A stretch of 64,000 bases of DNA from Parabacteroides faecalis (GTDB lineage: Bacteria > Bacteroidota > Bacteroidia > Bacteroidales > Tannerellaceae): contig NZ_JAKZMM010000002.1 in NCBI RefSeq assembly GCF_022809355.1, positions 89,467 to 153,466 of the forward strand. The letters run 5' to 3'. Numbering within the stretch: position 1 is the stretch's first letter; each line of letters opens with the position of its first letter. Below are positions 1 to 9,073 of the stretch, one piece after another. The notes beneath the pieces are model-generated. The model was not told the origin of the DNA. It did not search any database and saw nothing but the letters and a program-made list of their open reading frames with translations. The position numbers and the translations under genes are program-made.

Positions 1-624
1 CATTCCTTGCAAGTATCCATCATTGCTTCCGAGGCTGCTGCCAAGATAGGAGCCAATGCTCAACTGGTCAGAACCGGAGCCATGTATCATGATATCGGGA
101 AAATGTGTAATCCGATCTTCTTCACCGAAAATCAGAACCAGCAGAATCCGCACGACGGCTTGTCGTTCGAAGAAAGTGCGCAGATGGTGATCAGTCATGT
201 AACCGAAGGTGTCAAGATTGCTGAAAAGGCTTCTTTACCGAAAGAAATCATTGACTTTATCCGTACGCACCACGGACGCGGTAAAGCCAAATATTTCTAT
301 AATTCCTTCAAGAACAAATATCCTGACCGGGAAGTGAAAGACGAATTGTTTACTTATCCCGGTCCGAATCCGTTCTCTAAAGAAACTGCTATCGTGATGA
401 TGGCCGACTCGGTCGAAGCCGCTTCACGCAGTCTAAAAGAGCACACCGTGGAAGGTATCCAGCAATTGGTCAATAAAATCATTGAGACACAGATTGCCGA
501 CGGATTGTTGAAGAATGCTCCGCTTACCTTCCGGGATGTGGAATCCGTTAAACAAGTCTTCATCGAGAAGCTGAAGATCATGTACCACACCCGTATCAGT
601 TATCCTGACTTGAAGAAGAAATAA
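1..624 (+). CDS. 7TM-HD (PgpH-like) phosphodiesterase, C-terminal part
   Basis: The reading frame is open from the left edge, so the true start lies outside the window; the first residues (HSLQVSIIASEAA) already belong to an HD domain. Further HD motifs follow: MYHDIGK (metal-binding HD pair, near residue 28 of the visible part), SHVTEG and HHG. This order matches the cytoplasmic HD domain at the end of 7TM-HD membrane proteins such as PgpH, which hydrolyse cyclic di-AMP. The N-terminal extracellular and seven-helix parts would be upstream. Cyclic di-AMP activity is inferred from the family. The last 29 bp overlap the 3' end of the convergent phosphatase gene. Confidence 0.85.
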   Translation, partial: HSLQVSIIASEAAAKIGANAQLVRTGAMYHDIGKMCNPIFFTENQNQQNPHDGLSFEESAQMVISHVTEGVKIAEKASLPKEIIDFIRTHHGRGKAKYFYNSFKNKYPDREVKDELFTYPGPNPFSKETAIVMMADSVEAASRSLKEHTVEGIQQLVNKIIETQIADGLLKNAPLTFRDVESVKQVFIEKLKIMYHTRISYPDLKKK

Positions 625-1087
625 CACGGGCCAAAAGTCCTCGGCAGGCATCTTCCAGCAGGTCGAGGACAAGTTCAAAGCCTTCGGCTCCGCTATAATA
701 AGGATCGGGTACATAATCATAAAGGCCGTTCGTCGAATATTCCATCATCTGATGAATTTTCTGTTCGGTAACCAAATCAGGAGCTTTCTCTTTCAGATCA
801 TCGATATTCCGGTTGTCCATGCCGATAATCAGGTCGAAATCATAGAAATCCTGTGTCCGGACCGGACGGGAAATAGAATCCAACCGATATCCCCGGCGGA
901 TAGCATGGGCACGCATCCGAGGATCGGCAGGCTCGCCTTCATGATAACCGATAATCCCTGCCGAATCAATCAGAAAACGGTCTTCCATTCCGGCATCTTT
1001 CACCAACTTCTTCATCACTGCCTCTGCCGATGGTGAGCGGCAAATATTTCCGAGACAAACAAATAGGATTTTGTATTTCTTTTCCAT
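596..1087 (-). CDS. low molecular weight protein tyrosine phosphatase
   Basis: A cytoplasmic protein of 163 aa, the normal length for the LMW-PTP family. The P-loop CLGNICRS (residues 11-18) gives the nucleophilic Cys and the phosphate-binding Arg of the C(X)5R(S/T) signature, and DPYY near residue 126 supplies the general acid Asp. I chose the ATG at 1087 because the P-loop then lies at the usual position; an in-frame upstream ATG would add 14 residues. In Bacteroidota such enzymes may act on tyrosine kinases controlling polysaccharide export or be unlinked; no kinase is nearby. The 3' end overlaps the HD gene tail by 29 bp. Confidence 0.9.
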   Translation of the reverse strand: MEKKYKILFVCLGNICRSPSAEAVMKKLVKDAGMEDRFLIDSAGIIGYHEGEPADPRMRAHAIRRGYRLDSISRPVRTQDFYDFDLIIGMDNRNIDDLKEKAPDLVTEQKIHQMMEYSTNGLYDYVPDPYYSGAEGFELVLDLLEDACRGLLARVISSSSQDN

Positions 1088-1148
1088 ATACATTGAGTTT
1101 TTAAGTTTTTGACTTGCTTTATTCGTCAATATTCAATCGACTAGGAGA

Positions 1149-1156
1149 CAAAGGTA
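1149..1156 (-). promoter_or_regulatory. Bacteroides-type -7 element of the LMW-PTP gene
   Basis: TACCTTTG on the minus strand matches TAnnTTTG exactly, about 62 bp before the chosen start codon. A clear -33 TTTG is not seen. The palindrome array at 1281-1343 lies 125 bp further upstream. Confidence 0.55.
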
Positions 1157-1280
1157 ACGAATAAACTTGGATCTGAACCCTATTCGTTTTTTCAACGGCA
1201 GTTTATCTATCCATCGAAAAAGGCAGATTTTTTTGAAAAGCTAACCACCAAACTTATCTTTCCTATTACATTTTCTTTGT

Positions 1281-1343
1281 TCGCCCATGGCGAACATATA
1301 ATCACCCACTCCGAACGTATATTCGCCCTGGGCGAATATAAAA
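1281..1343. repeat. palindrome array A: three 21-bp units
   Basis: Three tandem units start at 1281, 1302 and 1323, an exact 21-bp period. Unit 1 reads TCGCCCATGGCGAAC and unit 3 TCGCCCTGGGCGAAT; unit 2 (TCACCCACTCCGAAC) is a decayed copy. Units 1 and 3 are palindromes: around unit 3 the arms are 11 bp (1318-1328 and 1330-1340) with one central base. The array fills the gap between the end of priA and the promoter of the LMW-PTP gene. Confidence 0.8.
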
Positions 1344-1424
1344 ACGCCGGCAGCAAATAAAGTTTATCCTGTAAGAAACGAAAAGAATCCGTGTATGCGG
1401 ATAAAAAAGAAGATAAGAAGAATC

Positions 1425-3893
1425 CTACAAGGGATCTACATCATAATGTACCAGTAATTGACGGAACTCCGTGCTCTGGCGCATCTCCTGCTGCACGGAC
1501 TCCAGTATTTCACGGACTTGCGGAATAGAAGCTGCAATCTCGATTTTCATGATGATCTTGCGAATATGAAGCAATTGAATATAGGAAACCGGCGGCGTAA
1601 CGGGACCAAGTACACGGTCGCCCAAACGCCGGCGTAACCGTTCGGCATACAGCCTTGACAGTTCGTCGAGCACTGTCGGATTCTTCGAGCGAAGAACCAG
1701 GATAATCAGGCGGTAATAAGGCGGATAACGGAACATGCTCCGTTCCGTCAGTTGCCAACTGACCATTTCTTTATACGTTCGTTGCTGTACCATCTGAATC
1801 AAGGGATGATCAGGTTGTGAAGTTTGCAAGACCACCACACCCTGCTTATCTCGTCTTCCGGTCCGACCGCTCACCTGCATCATCAGCTGGAAAGCCCTTT
1901 CATGCGCCCGAAAGTCCGGATAATTCATCAGTCCGTCGGCATTCAAAATACCCACCACGCTCACGTGACCAAAATCCAACCCTTTCGAAATCATTTGCGT
2001 ACCGATCAGAATATCCGTTTTCTGCTTCTCAAAGTCGCCGATGATCCGTTCATAGGCTGTACGCGTACGGGCTGTATCCAAATCCATACGAGCCGTTCGT
2101 GCAGCCGGAAAGAGCGAGGCGATCTCTTCTTCCACCTTTTCGGTACCAAAGCCCAACGGACGAATATTTACCGAATGACATTCCGGACACTCGGACGGCA
2201 CACGAATGGTATAACCACAATAATGGCATACTAGCTTCTGATGAAACTTATGATAGGTCATGCTCACATCACAATGCTGGCAACGGGGAATCCAGCCGCA
2301 GTCCTTACATTCAATCATCGGAGCAAAGCCACGACGGTTCTGAAACAAGATTACCTGTTGTCCGGCTTCGAGCGCCTGGCGCATCTTCTCTACCAAGATT
2401 GGAGAGAAAAGTGTATCCTTCATCTGTTTCCTCCTTTTCAGTTCACGGATATTGACCAGGATCATCTCGGGAGGCGAAGCAGCTCCGTAACGAACCGGCA
2501 ACTCAACCAAACCGAACTTACCGGTCATGGCGTTGAAATACGAATCGATCGATGGAGTAGCTGAGCCCAACAATACTTTGCCTCCATGCATCTGTGCCAG
2601 AATAATAGCCGCATTACGGGCATGATAACGAGGCGCCGGATCTTGTTGTTTGTAAGTCGTCTCGTGTTCCTCATCAACAATAATTAATCCCAGGCTACTA
2701 AACGGCAGGAAGATCGACGAACGTACACCCAAAACCAGCATCGGACCTTTGCCATGCAACAGCTTGTTCCATACTTCCACCCGTTCGTTGTCCGAGAATT
2801 TAGAATGATATACCAACAACTGATCCCCGAATATCTTCACCAGACGGTCGGTTATCTGCGTCGTAATCGCAATCTCGGGCAAGAGATAAAGCACTTGTCT
2901 CCCACTTCTCAAGACCTGCCGGATCAGATGAATATAGATTTCGGTCTTACCCGACGAAGTAACTCCATGTAAAAGGCAAACTTCCTTCTCGGCAAAGACA
3001 TCCTGGATCTTCCCGTATGCCGCCTGTTGTTCGTCGGTCAAGGCGTGCGGTTCTTCCAAACGACACATCCTTGCCTGCAAGCGACTGACTTCTTTCTCAT
3101 AACTCTGCAAGATACCTCGTTTCAGTAAACCATCAAGGATCGCAGCACTTTGCCCGCTTTTCTCCAATAATTCCTTTTTCGAGACTTCTTGTCTTAACAC
3201 CGGATTCAAAGTGTGAGTCAAATCGAGAAAGCAGACCAGCAATTGCTCTTGTTTCTTTGCCCGTTTCACTGCATCAAAGGCTTCCTGCATCCGGTCTTCG
3301 GTGGCCCAGTCAGGATGTAGCCGAACATACGTTTGCGTCTTGGGGACAAAACCTTGCTTCAGTTCCTCACTTACGCTCACAGCACCTTTCCCCATCAACG
3401 AAGCAATAATCGGAACAATGTTACGCAAACCGGTTTTCTTCTCCAAATCAGAAACCGTCTGCTTGAGCACATTCCGTCCGAAAGCATCTAATACCGCCTG
3501 TTCGTTAGGTTTCAACGGAGCATCAGCCTCAAAGTCCGGGTTATAAGTAACCGTTGTCTCACTTTCCAGTTTCAGGCCTGAAGGCAAGGCAGCCTTATAA
3601 ACATCGCCCAATTTACAGATATAATACGAGGCAATCCATTCCCAGAAGCGTAATTGCGGACGACGTAAAATAGGTGTCGCATCCAAAATCGAAAAGATTT
3701 CCTTCACTTCATAGTCCGTTTGCGGCTGACGATCGTGCACATCTACCACAATCGCCGTGTAAAAGCGTTTCTTTCCGAAATGCACAATCACACGACTGCC
3801 ACGGACCACCAGCGGCTCCAAGTCGGCCGGAATCCGATACGTATATTGATTCTCCAGCGGAAGCGGGAGTATGACATCTGCGTAGGTACTCAT
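1425..3893 (-). CDS. priA: primosomal protein N' (PriA helicase)
   Basis: This 822-aa 3'-to-5' DNA helicase restarts stalled replication forks. The N-terminal 3'-DNA-binding domain begins STYADVILPLPL. Walker A GVTSSGKT is near residues 310-317, Walker B is the DEEH box near 410, and a zinc-binding module (CKDCGWIPRCQHCD, then CHYCG and CPEC) sits inside the helicase core, as in all PriA proteins. The chosen ATG at 3893 gives the canonical N-terminus; a TTG 12 bp upstream is the alternative. A TAnnTTTG element lies immediately upstream. Length and motif order are typical. Confidence 0.97.
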   Translation of the reverse strand: MSTYADVILPLPLENQYTYRIPADLEPLVVRGSRVIVHFGKKRFYTAIVVDVHDRQPQTDYEVKEIFSILDATPILRRPQLRFWEWIASYYICKLGDVYKAALPSGLKLESETTVTYNPDFEADAPLKPNEQAVLDAFGRNVLKQTVSDLEKKTGLRNIVPIIASLMGKGAVSVSEELKQGFVPKTQTYVRLHPDWATEDRMQEAFDAVKRAKKQEQLLVCFLDLTHTLNPVLRQEVSKKELLEKSGQSAAILDGLLKRGILQSYEKEVSRLQARMCRLEEPHALTDEQQAAYGKIQDVFAEKEVCLLHGVTSSGKTEIYIHLIRQVLRSGRQVLYLLPEIAITTQITDRLVKIFGDQLLVYHSKFSDNERVEVWNKLLHGKGPMLVLGVRSSIFLPFSSLGLIIVDEEHETTYKQQDPAPRYHARNAAIILAQMHGGKVLLGSATPSIDSYFNAMTGKFGLVELPVRYGAASPPEMILVNIRELKRRKQMKDTLFSPILVEKMRQALEAGQQVILFQNRRGFAPMIECKDCGWIPRCQHCDVSMTYHKFHQKLVCHYCGYTIRVPSECPECHSVNIRPLGFGTEKVEEEIASLFPAARTARMDLDTARTRTAYERIIGDFEKQKTDILIGTQMISKGLDFGHVSVVGILNADGLMNYPDFRAHERAFQLMMQVSGRTGRRDKQGVVVLQTSQPDHPLIQMVQQRTYKEMVSWQLTERSMFRYPPYYRLIILVLRSKNPTVLDELSRLYAERLRRRLGDRVLGPVTPPVSYIQLLHIRKIIMKIEIAASIPQVREILESVQQEMRQSTEFRQLLVHYDVDPL

Positions 3894-3902
3894 TGCGAAG
3901 GA

Positions 3903-3910
3903 CAAAAATA
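3903..3910 (-). promoter_or_regulatory. candidate -7 element of priA
   Basis: TATTTTTG matches TAnnTTTG on the minus strand, only 10 bp before the ATG at 3893, implying a very short leader. This also argues against the in-frame TTG at 3905. Confidence 0.4.
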
Positions 3911-3975
3911 AGAAAAATCAGCCACTCTATCAATCCGACTGATTTTACCCACAAGAAAAGTTTAGATTTCACCCT

Positions 3976-5142
3976 TCAGAACTTCTCTTTAAACGTGAAC
4001 TCCAATATGACAGGATTATCTTCAGGTGAAAGCATCTTTAATCTCTCATACTTCTCTTTTCCGATAAATTCGGTCAACTTGGGATTCAATTCCATATTTT
4101 CAACCATCATAGCAGCCCAAAAGGAGTCTCCTGAAGAATCTTTTATCGGCAGAAAGGTACTTCCAAACAAATCGTCCTTTATCTGGACATTTGTCATTTT
4201 CTTAGTTGCTTTCTCATAAAGCACCCATGCCCAAGCATGAAATCCGATCCCATAGCCAAATAACAAATAGGCAGGCGTCTCAAAAACACTATTCATGTTC
4301 CACTGCAAAGAAGGATGTTCCTGAATATATTTGTCAATCTCCTCTCCGGGCATATTATCCAGCTTTTCAGATGGAAGACTATTGCCCGTCAGGTGCACAC
4401 AATACTTAGGATATATTTGCTTATTCTTTATACAATAAATCGTATCATTGAAAGTATAGCTAAAAGTTACGCTTCCATCAGGCTGAGGAGAAAATGGATG
4501 TGAAGAACCAAAAGATACTTTTGTCATGTTAGGTTTATAATAACCTATTATATCCGATTTAAACCAAGTCTTCTTTTGATCATTTGTTGTCAATAAAGTC
4601 AAATCGCCTGTCATAAATCCATCCTCATTATGAGCGTTGTCGTTTTTTCCTGTATAAAAATAGATATCATAATCTTCATCAACATACCAATCGGTGAAGC
4701 CTATCTGATAATCTCTCTTTCCTAAATAATTTCCATGATAATCGAATCGCATAAAATTGGTATTATTCGAAAGCCAGACTTCATTGTGTAGTTTGTCTAT
4801 TGAAAACATTTGCGGATGTTGTATGTCGTCTGGTCCATTTCCTTTTTGTACCAGCTTTCTTATAAATTGTCCGTTCTCATCAAATTGAGAAACCAGCTGA
4901 TTATATCCGTCTAGCACAAAGATATTCCCATCATCATATCCTAAATCTGCAATCGAGCCAATCAACGATTGATCGGTAGTTTCTAAAGGTATTACTCGAA
5001 TGGACTCCACTAATTCAGATAAATTCTTTACTTCATATTGGTCATCAACAAAAAGTTCAATCAGATCACCGCTTTTATTTCCAGGCTGATGACGACATGC
5101 ACAAAGCAATGTTAGAATAAATAAGAGATAAATGTTTTTCAT
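3976..5142 (-). CDS. 6-bladed beta-propeller lipoprotein
   Basis: A 388-aa protein with a lipoprotein signal (hydrophobic run, then LLCAC; lipid Cys about residue 15-16). The conserved family entry motif IRVIPLETTDQSLIG follows, then repeated propeller strands such as GNIFVLDGYNQLVSQFDENGQ and FMRFDYHGNYLGK, and the C-terminal signature DNPVILEFTF. These match the 6-bladed beta-propeller family found in large numbers in Bacteroidales. Function is unknown; a surface or periplasmic binding role is likely. The genes at 6099 and 11644 are paralogues, and 12890-13286 is a ruined one. No clear promoter is seen upstream. Confidence 0.8.
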   Translation of the reverse strand: MKNIYLLFILTLLCACRHQPGNKSGDLIELFVDDQYEVKNLSELVESIRVIPLETTDQSLIGSIADLGYDDGNIFVLDGYNQLVSQFDENGQFIRKLVQKGNGPDDIQHPQMFSIDKLHNEVWLSNNTNFMRFDYHGNYLGKRDYQIGFTDWYVDEDYDIYFYTGKNDNAHNEDGFMTGDLTLLTTNDQKKTWFKSDIIGYYKPNMTKVSFGSSHPFSPQPDGSVTFSYTFNDTIYCIKNKQIYPKYCVHLTGNSLPSEKLDNMPGEEIDKYIQEHPSLQWNMNSVFETPAYLLFGYGIGFHAWAWVLYEKATKKMTNVQIKDDLFGSTFLPIKDSSGDSFWAAMMVENMELNPKLTEFIGKEKYERLKMLSPEDNPVILEFTFKEKF

Positions 5143-5204
5143 GAAAAATATTATTGGTCGTATTACAATTTTCTAACGTTAAACACGACCTAAAAATAAC
5201 ACAA

Positions 5205-5246
5205 AAAACCGACAAACTAAAGTTTTTCACTTCATTTGTCGGTTTT
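5205..5246 (-). terminator. Rho-independent terminator after the outer-membrane barrel gene
   Basis: A perfect 12-bp stem, AAAACCGACAAA / TTTGTCGGTTTT, with an 18-nt loop, is followed on the minus strand by a T run. It lies just past the stop codon at 5270. Confidence 0.8.
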
Positions 5247-5269
5247 CTATTTTAAGTAAACGTTTTTCC

Positions 5270-5848
5270 TTAGAACAAGATCGCAGCCGAAATCATCCAA
5301 CCACGGTTTTTACCGTCAATTTTCAACTGCTTCACGCTATAATTGTCGGTCAAGCCCAACTGATAAGTCGCACTAATCTGTAAATGCTGAATCAATTCCA
5401 CACCAGCACCCAGATTCAATCCGGCACTGAACGATTTGGATTCGATTTGGTCACTCAAAACATCCCAGATTTTACCACCTCCCAAGCGGAAACCCACATA
5501 TGGACCAGCAGCAGCAAACACCTTCACGGCTGGAATACCAATCTTCCATTTCAAATTGACCGGAACATTCAAATAATCCGACTTAATCTTCTGCGTACCT
5601 ATTTCCATACCTGTTTGCGAATACAGGATAGAAGCATCAAAGCCCAATCCAATAAACGGAGCCATCAACTCGATTGTTGGTCCGATATGGAAACCGGTCA
5701 GGTTATCAGTAGAAAAAGTTTCCGGTAAATCCGAAAAATGGATGCTCGAAATATTGGCACCACCTTTAATACCCCACTTAAACTGGGCTTGAGCCGGAAC
5801 AGCCATCCAGGCGACCAACGCCAATATCAACAAATAAACTCGCTTCAT
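5270..5848 (-). CDS. outer membrane beta-barrel protein (porin-like, PF13568 type)
   Basis: A 192-aa protein with a standard signal peptide ending AQAQ. The mature part begins FKWGIKGGANISS, the hallmark of small Bacteroidota 8-stranded barrel proteins. Alternating-hydrophobicity strands follow (FHIGPTIELMAPF, FDASILYSQTGMEIG, LNVPVNLKWKI, KVFAAAGPYVGFRLGG), and the chain ends in an aromatic-rich strand with terminal Phe as needed for BAM recognition. It sits alone between a promoter at 5884-5891 and a terminator at 5205-5246, so it is probably monocistronic. The ligand is unknown. Confidence 0.85.
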   Translation of the reverse strand: MKRVYLLILALVAWMAVPAQAQFKWGIKGGANISSIHFSDLPETFSTDNLTGFHIGPTIELMAPFIGLGFDASILYSQTGMEIGTQKIKSDYLNVPVNLKWKIGIPAVKVFAAAGPYVGFRLGGGKIWDVLSDQIESKSFSAGLNLGAGVELIQHLQISATYQLGLTDNYSVKQLKIDGKNRGWMISAAILF

Positions 5849-5883
5849 ACTTTCTGCTTTTAATGATTATCTATTTATGTAAA

Positions 5884-5891
5884 CAAAGATA
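5884..5891 (-). promoter_or_regulatory. -7 element of the outer-membrane barrel gene
   Basis: TATCTTTG on the minus strand, 36 bp before the ATG at 5848, an exact match to TAnnTTTG. Confidence 0.6.
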
Positions 5892-6098
5892 ATGCATACA
5901 ATGTTGAGAAAAAACAGTAATCTTTAAAAACAGGTAAACAGATAAATGAATCGGAAATCAAGATTGACTGATCCTGTAAGAGTTAAAGATGCTCAAAACC
6001 TAATTCATCTTATTGTTTAATTCGGTGTTCTTTTATTCCTTTGGACATCCTTTTATTGGTGCATTTTTCAATTGGTATTTACGTATATGACTAACGAT

Positions 6099-7274
6099 AT
6101 GAAAAAAATATTCCTTTTAATATGGTGTTTGAATTTCTTCAACTGTTTTTCACAGACACCGATTGAAATTAGCTTGGATCCGGAAGAAATAGAAGTGTCA
6201 GATTTGGGATTGGGAGATATTGCTGAATCGATCGAATATATTCCATTGGAAACGAAAGACGAATGTTTGATAGGCGAGAATGTGTATTTTGATTTTGACG
6301 AAACTCATATCATAATTGGTTATTATAATTGTAATACACTTTATCTTTTTGATAGGCAAGGGCATTTCATTCGTACAATAGGAACTAAAGGTGAAGGCCC
6401 ACGAGAATTTAATGGCATACATAACATTTTCCTCAATTCAAATCACATTGTGATAGATGATGCTAGTAAAGTTCTTATTTTTGATAAGGAAGGAAATTTT
6501 ATTTGGTCTACATCTTTTCCTATTGATGATAGATATGTCGCATCTTATTTTAATGAACAATTTTTACGTGTAGCAGAAAGTTATATTTTTCGGGATTCGA
6601 CCTATTATGTTTATGATATCTATAATCAAACAGGAAATCTAGTAAAGGAAGCTATACCATCTGTTTCTATTTCCCTAAAAAAAGATTCTCAATGGCGTCT
6701 TTCTTATAAATGCAAAGAAATAAATCCGGTTTATATCTATCAGAATCAGTTGCATGTACGGGAATATCTGAACGATACGGTATATACGATCAATGGGTTG
6801 AACCAATTCATTCCTAAGTATGTACTTAATTTGGGGAAGTACAAAATAACACCCGAAATACAAGCCGATATAAAGAACTTCGAGAATCATATCAATAACA
6901 AAGTTGTTATTACAGAGATTGCAGAGACATCCAACAAGCTGTTGATGCACTATTTTTATAAGTGGAAATTTCATAGTTGTTATTATGACAAAAAAGAACG
7001 TAAGGTGTATAAGTTCGCAAGTGATGGTTTCCCGAATGATTATGATGGAGGAATTGATTTCTTAAATATGTATCCAATTTATGGTCAAAAGAATAACTAT
7101 ATCAGAACCTGTTTTCAGGCAGGTGAGTTTATTGATAAAGGAGAAAAGTGTTTATCAAAGAAGCGACCAGCTAAAGGCCCTAAATCTGCTGTGAATAGAT
7201 TTAAAGATTTAGTTATGAAAAAAGTTGATGCAGAGGATAATCCAGTTCTGATGATTGTAAAACTTAAAGATTGA
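6099..7274 (+). CDS. 6-bladed beta-propeller protein
   Basis: This 391-aa protein carries the family marks: IEYIPLETKDECLIGE near the N-terminus, propeller strands with HIIIGYYNCNTLYLFDRQGHFIRTIGTKGEGPREF, and the C-terminal DNPVLMIVKLK. The start at 6099 gives a clean signal peptide (MKKIFLLIWCLNFFNCFSQ); upstream in-frame starts would bury it. Unlike its paralogues it appears to use signal peptidase I rather than a lipobox. Coding sequence is more AT-rich than its neighbours, and it is the only plus-strand gene in the first 13 kb besides the HD fragment, which suggests separate acquisition or duplication. Confidence 0.8.
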   Translation: MKKIFLLIWCLNFFNCFSQTPIEISLDPEEIEVSDLGLGDIAESIEYIPLETKDECLIGENVYFDFDETHIIIGYYNCNTLYLFDRQGHFIRTIGTKGEGPREFNGIHNIFLNSNHIVIDDASKVLIFDKEGNFIWSTSFPIDDRYVASYFNEQFLRVAESYIFRDSTYYVYDIYNQTGNLVKEAIPSVSISLKKDSQWRLSYKCKEINPVYIYQNQLHVREYLNDTVYTINGLNQFIPKYVLNLGKYKITPEIQADIKNFENHINNKVVITEIAETSNKLLMHYFYKWKFHSCYYDKKERKVYKFASDGFPNDYDGGIDFLNMYPIYGQKNNYIRTCFQAGEFIDKGEKCLSKKRPAKGPKSAVNRFKDLVMKKVDAEDNPVLMIVKLKD

Positions 7275-7325
7275 TATATTATAGGGAAAACAAGAAAATC
7301 CCCAAATACGCATTCAGACATAAAA

Positions 7326-7357
7326 AAAGCAGTTACCTTCAAAAAGATAACTGCTTT
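7326..7357. terminator. bidirectional terminator between propeller gene and tRNA-Thr
   Basis: A perfect 10-bp stem AAAGCAGTTA / TAACTGCTTT with a 12-nt loop. On the minus strand it is followed by a seven-T run, so it should end the tRNA transcript; on the plus strand it lies 51 bp after the propeller stop. Confidence 0.75.
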
Positions 7358-7365
7358 ATAATTAG

Positions 7366-7438
<73 letters not shown>

Positions 7439-7474
7439 AATGATTTTTCTTAAACCGCCGCAAAGATATAAACT

Positions 7475-7936
7475 CTATTCGACATCTGAAAGAAGTTTAG
7501 CCAAAAAATCATCTAAATCTGCATCCAAATCTTTCAGAAGCGGATCGTCAAGACGCAAGGTATCGTCGTCGAGGAACAACAGTTCTTCAATGACAACAAA
7601 CGATTCGTCGGTCAGACTAATTGACAACGGTTTGACAAAGTGCGAATTCTCAAATACATTCTTGGAAGCCAAAGCAGACAAGGCTTGTTTCACAGCCGAA
7701 GCAACACGTTTATTGAAAACGGATTCTTCTTCCGAGTTGTTTACCCAATCAAAAATGATGGTTTTGTCAACCAGATTCTCTTCTTCATCATACACCTGCA
7801 GTTCTCCACTTTCTGCATCAGCCTGCAGATAAATATCACTGATGTCATTGAGTTTGGTATCTTCCACCATTTTCTGGATGGCTGAAGTCAGAAATGATTC
7901 TAAAACCGATTGTATTTGCGACGGACTTGCTGCCAT
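7475..7936 (-). CDS. conserved hypothetical acidic protein
   Basis: A 153-aa cytoplasmic protein with no signal peptide or membrane segment. It is strongly acidic, especially the C-terminus (LDDDTLRLDDPLLKDLDADLDDFLAKLLSD). The middle resembles a small alpha/beta fold (ISDIYLQADAESGELQVYDEEENLVDKTIIFDW). I do not recognise a named domain. It lies directly upstream of the tRNA on the same strand and downstream of the DUF6340-like gene. Its complete frame, ATG start and codon use like its neighbours support a real gene; function unknown. Confidence 0.65.
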   Translation of the reverse strand: MAASPSQIQSVLESFLTSAIQKMVEDTKLNDISDIYLQADAESGELQVYDEEENLVDKTIIFDWVNNSEEESVFNKRVASAVKQALSALASKNVFENSHFVKPLSISLTDESFVVIEELLFLDDDTLRLDDPLLKDLDADLDDFLAKLLSDVE

Positions 7937-7995
7937 AATTATAATCCTTTCTTTATTTTATTCATTTGAATTACCAAAAGTAGTAATAATTTGGA

Positions 7996-9033
7996 TTATC
8001 TGCTACCAATTTGTGTATTTAGTTTCTTATCTGCCAGAATTCGTTCTTTCAGTACCTCAGCATAAGCCTTCAACAATTCTGTATTCCGGTTCTTTTCGCC
8101 TTCGGAGGCCAGAAACAACTCATACGATTTCTGTGCCCATTCATGTGCAGATTTCAATTGGCTTTGCATTTCGTAGCAAAGCGCAATATTGGAAGCCAAC
8201 TTGGCCTGCTGGCTTTTCGAAGATGTAACCTCGAAGACCCGTTTCCAAATTGCCTCGGCTTGTTCCCACTTACTGGATGAAGCGAATGCGGCCGCTTCTT
8301 TCCAACGTGAATTGGCATTATTATAATACCAACGTGTTTCTTCACTCCAATGAGGAACGAAATAACCCGAAACTTTACCGCCCAATGCCGAAGCCGCTAT
8401 CCGTAATGCCTCGTTGGCCGTTGGCAGATAATAATTCAACATCCGCAAATTCTCGGCAGCTTGCTGAAACTCGACCGAATCTTCTATCAACACCGTAGCC
8501 AAGGCATTGTCACGCCCCGGCAAATAGGCCCGCATGATTCCTTGCATCTTCACGGTGATGGTTCCACTCAAAAAACCGGCACCAACATTCACATCCTCAC
8601 GTTCCATCGCGAAAAGCATCTTATCCAACGAGATAATAGCATCCGCTCCATTTGAACGGCATAAAGATGCCACCTGATCGCGCGTCAGTTTCCGATCCAT
8701 CAAACTGCTTCCCGAATCACGCAACGGATCATGAAAAAGGAGAACATCCTCAAAATAAGAAGCATCCAGCATAGAGGTTCCACAAGCGGCGCACAAATCG
8801 AACAAAGCACTGTCGGCCTTTGCCTGTGCCGTATCCTGAACTACTCCCAACAGGGAATAAGTATAACCCGACTTTTCGGGCTGCGCCATCGCATTATTCA
8901 CCATCAATACCTTCCGGACATCCTGTGGAAAAGTAACCTCACCCGGATTACAGGTTTCGATCCCTACATAATTGATTCCTCCACAAGCTGTCAACAAGAA
9001 CGACAAGCCTCCTAAGTATATCTCCTTTTTCAT
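7996..9033 (-). CDS. DUF6340-like lipoprotein with TPR-like C-terminus
   Basis: A 345-aa protein with a lipoprotein signal (LSFLLTACGG; Cys near residue 17). The N-terminal half has the pattern of a Bacteroidales periplasmic family (DUF6340, from memory): NPGEVTFPQDVRKVLMVNNA, SLLGVVQDTAQAKADSALFDLC and GADAIISLDKMLF, which resembles the fold of penicillin-binding activator lipoproteins. Residues about 235-330 form helical TPR-type repeats (WKEAAAFASSSKWEQAEAIWKRV, AKLASNIALCYEMQSQLKSAHEWAQKSYEL). A role in envelope assembly is plausible but unproven. Confidence 0.7.
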   Translation of the reverse strand: MKKEIYLGGLSFLLTACGGINYVGIETCNPGEVTFPQDVRKVLMVNNAMAQPEKSGYTYSLLGVVQDTAQAKADSALFDLCAACGTSMLDASYFEDVLLFHDPLRDSGSSLMDRKLTRDQVASLCRSNGADAIISLDKMLFAMEREDVNVGAGFLSGTITVKMQGIMRAYLPGRDNALATVLIEDSVEFQQAAENLRMLNYYLPTANEALRIAASALGGKVSGYFVPHWSEETRWYYNNANSRWKEAAAFASSSKWEQAEAIWKRVFEVTSSKSQQAKLASNIALCYEMQSQLKSAHEWAQKSYELFLASEGEKNRNTELLKAYAEVLKERILADKKLNTQIGSR

Positions 9034-9073
9034 ATATCACCCAATTACTGAAGGCAAGTTGCCTTCACTGTCA

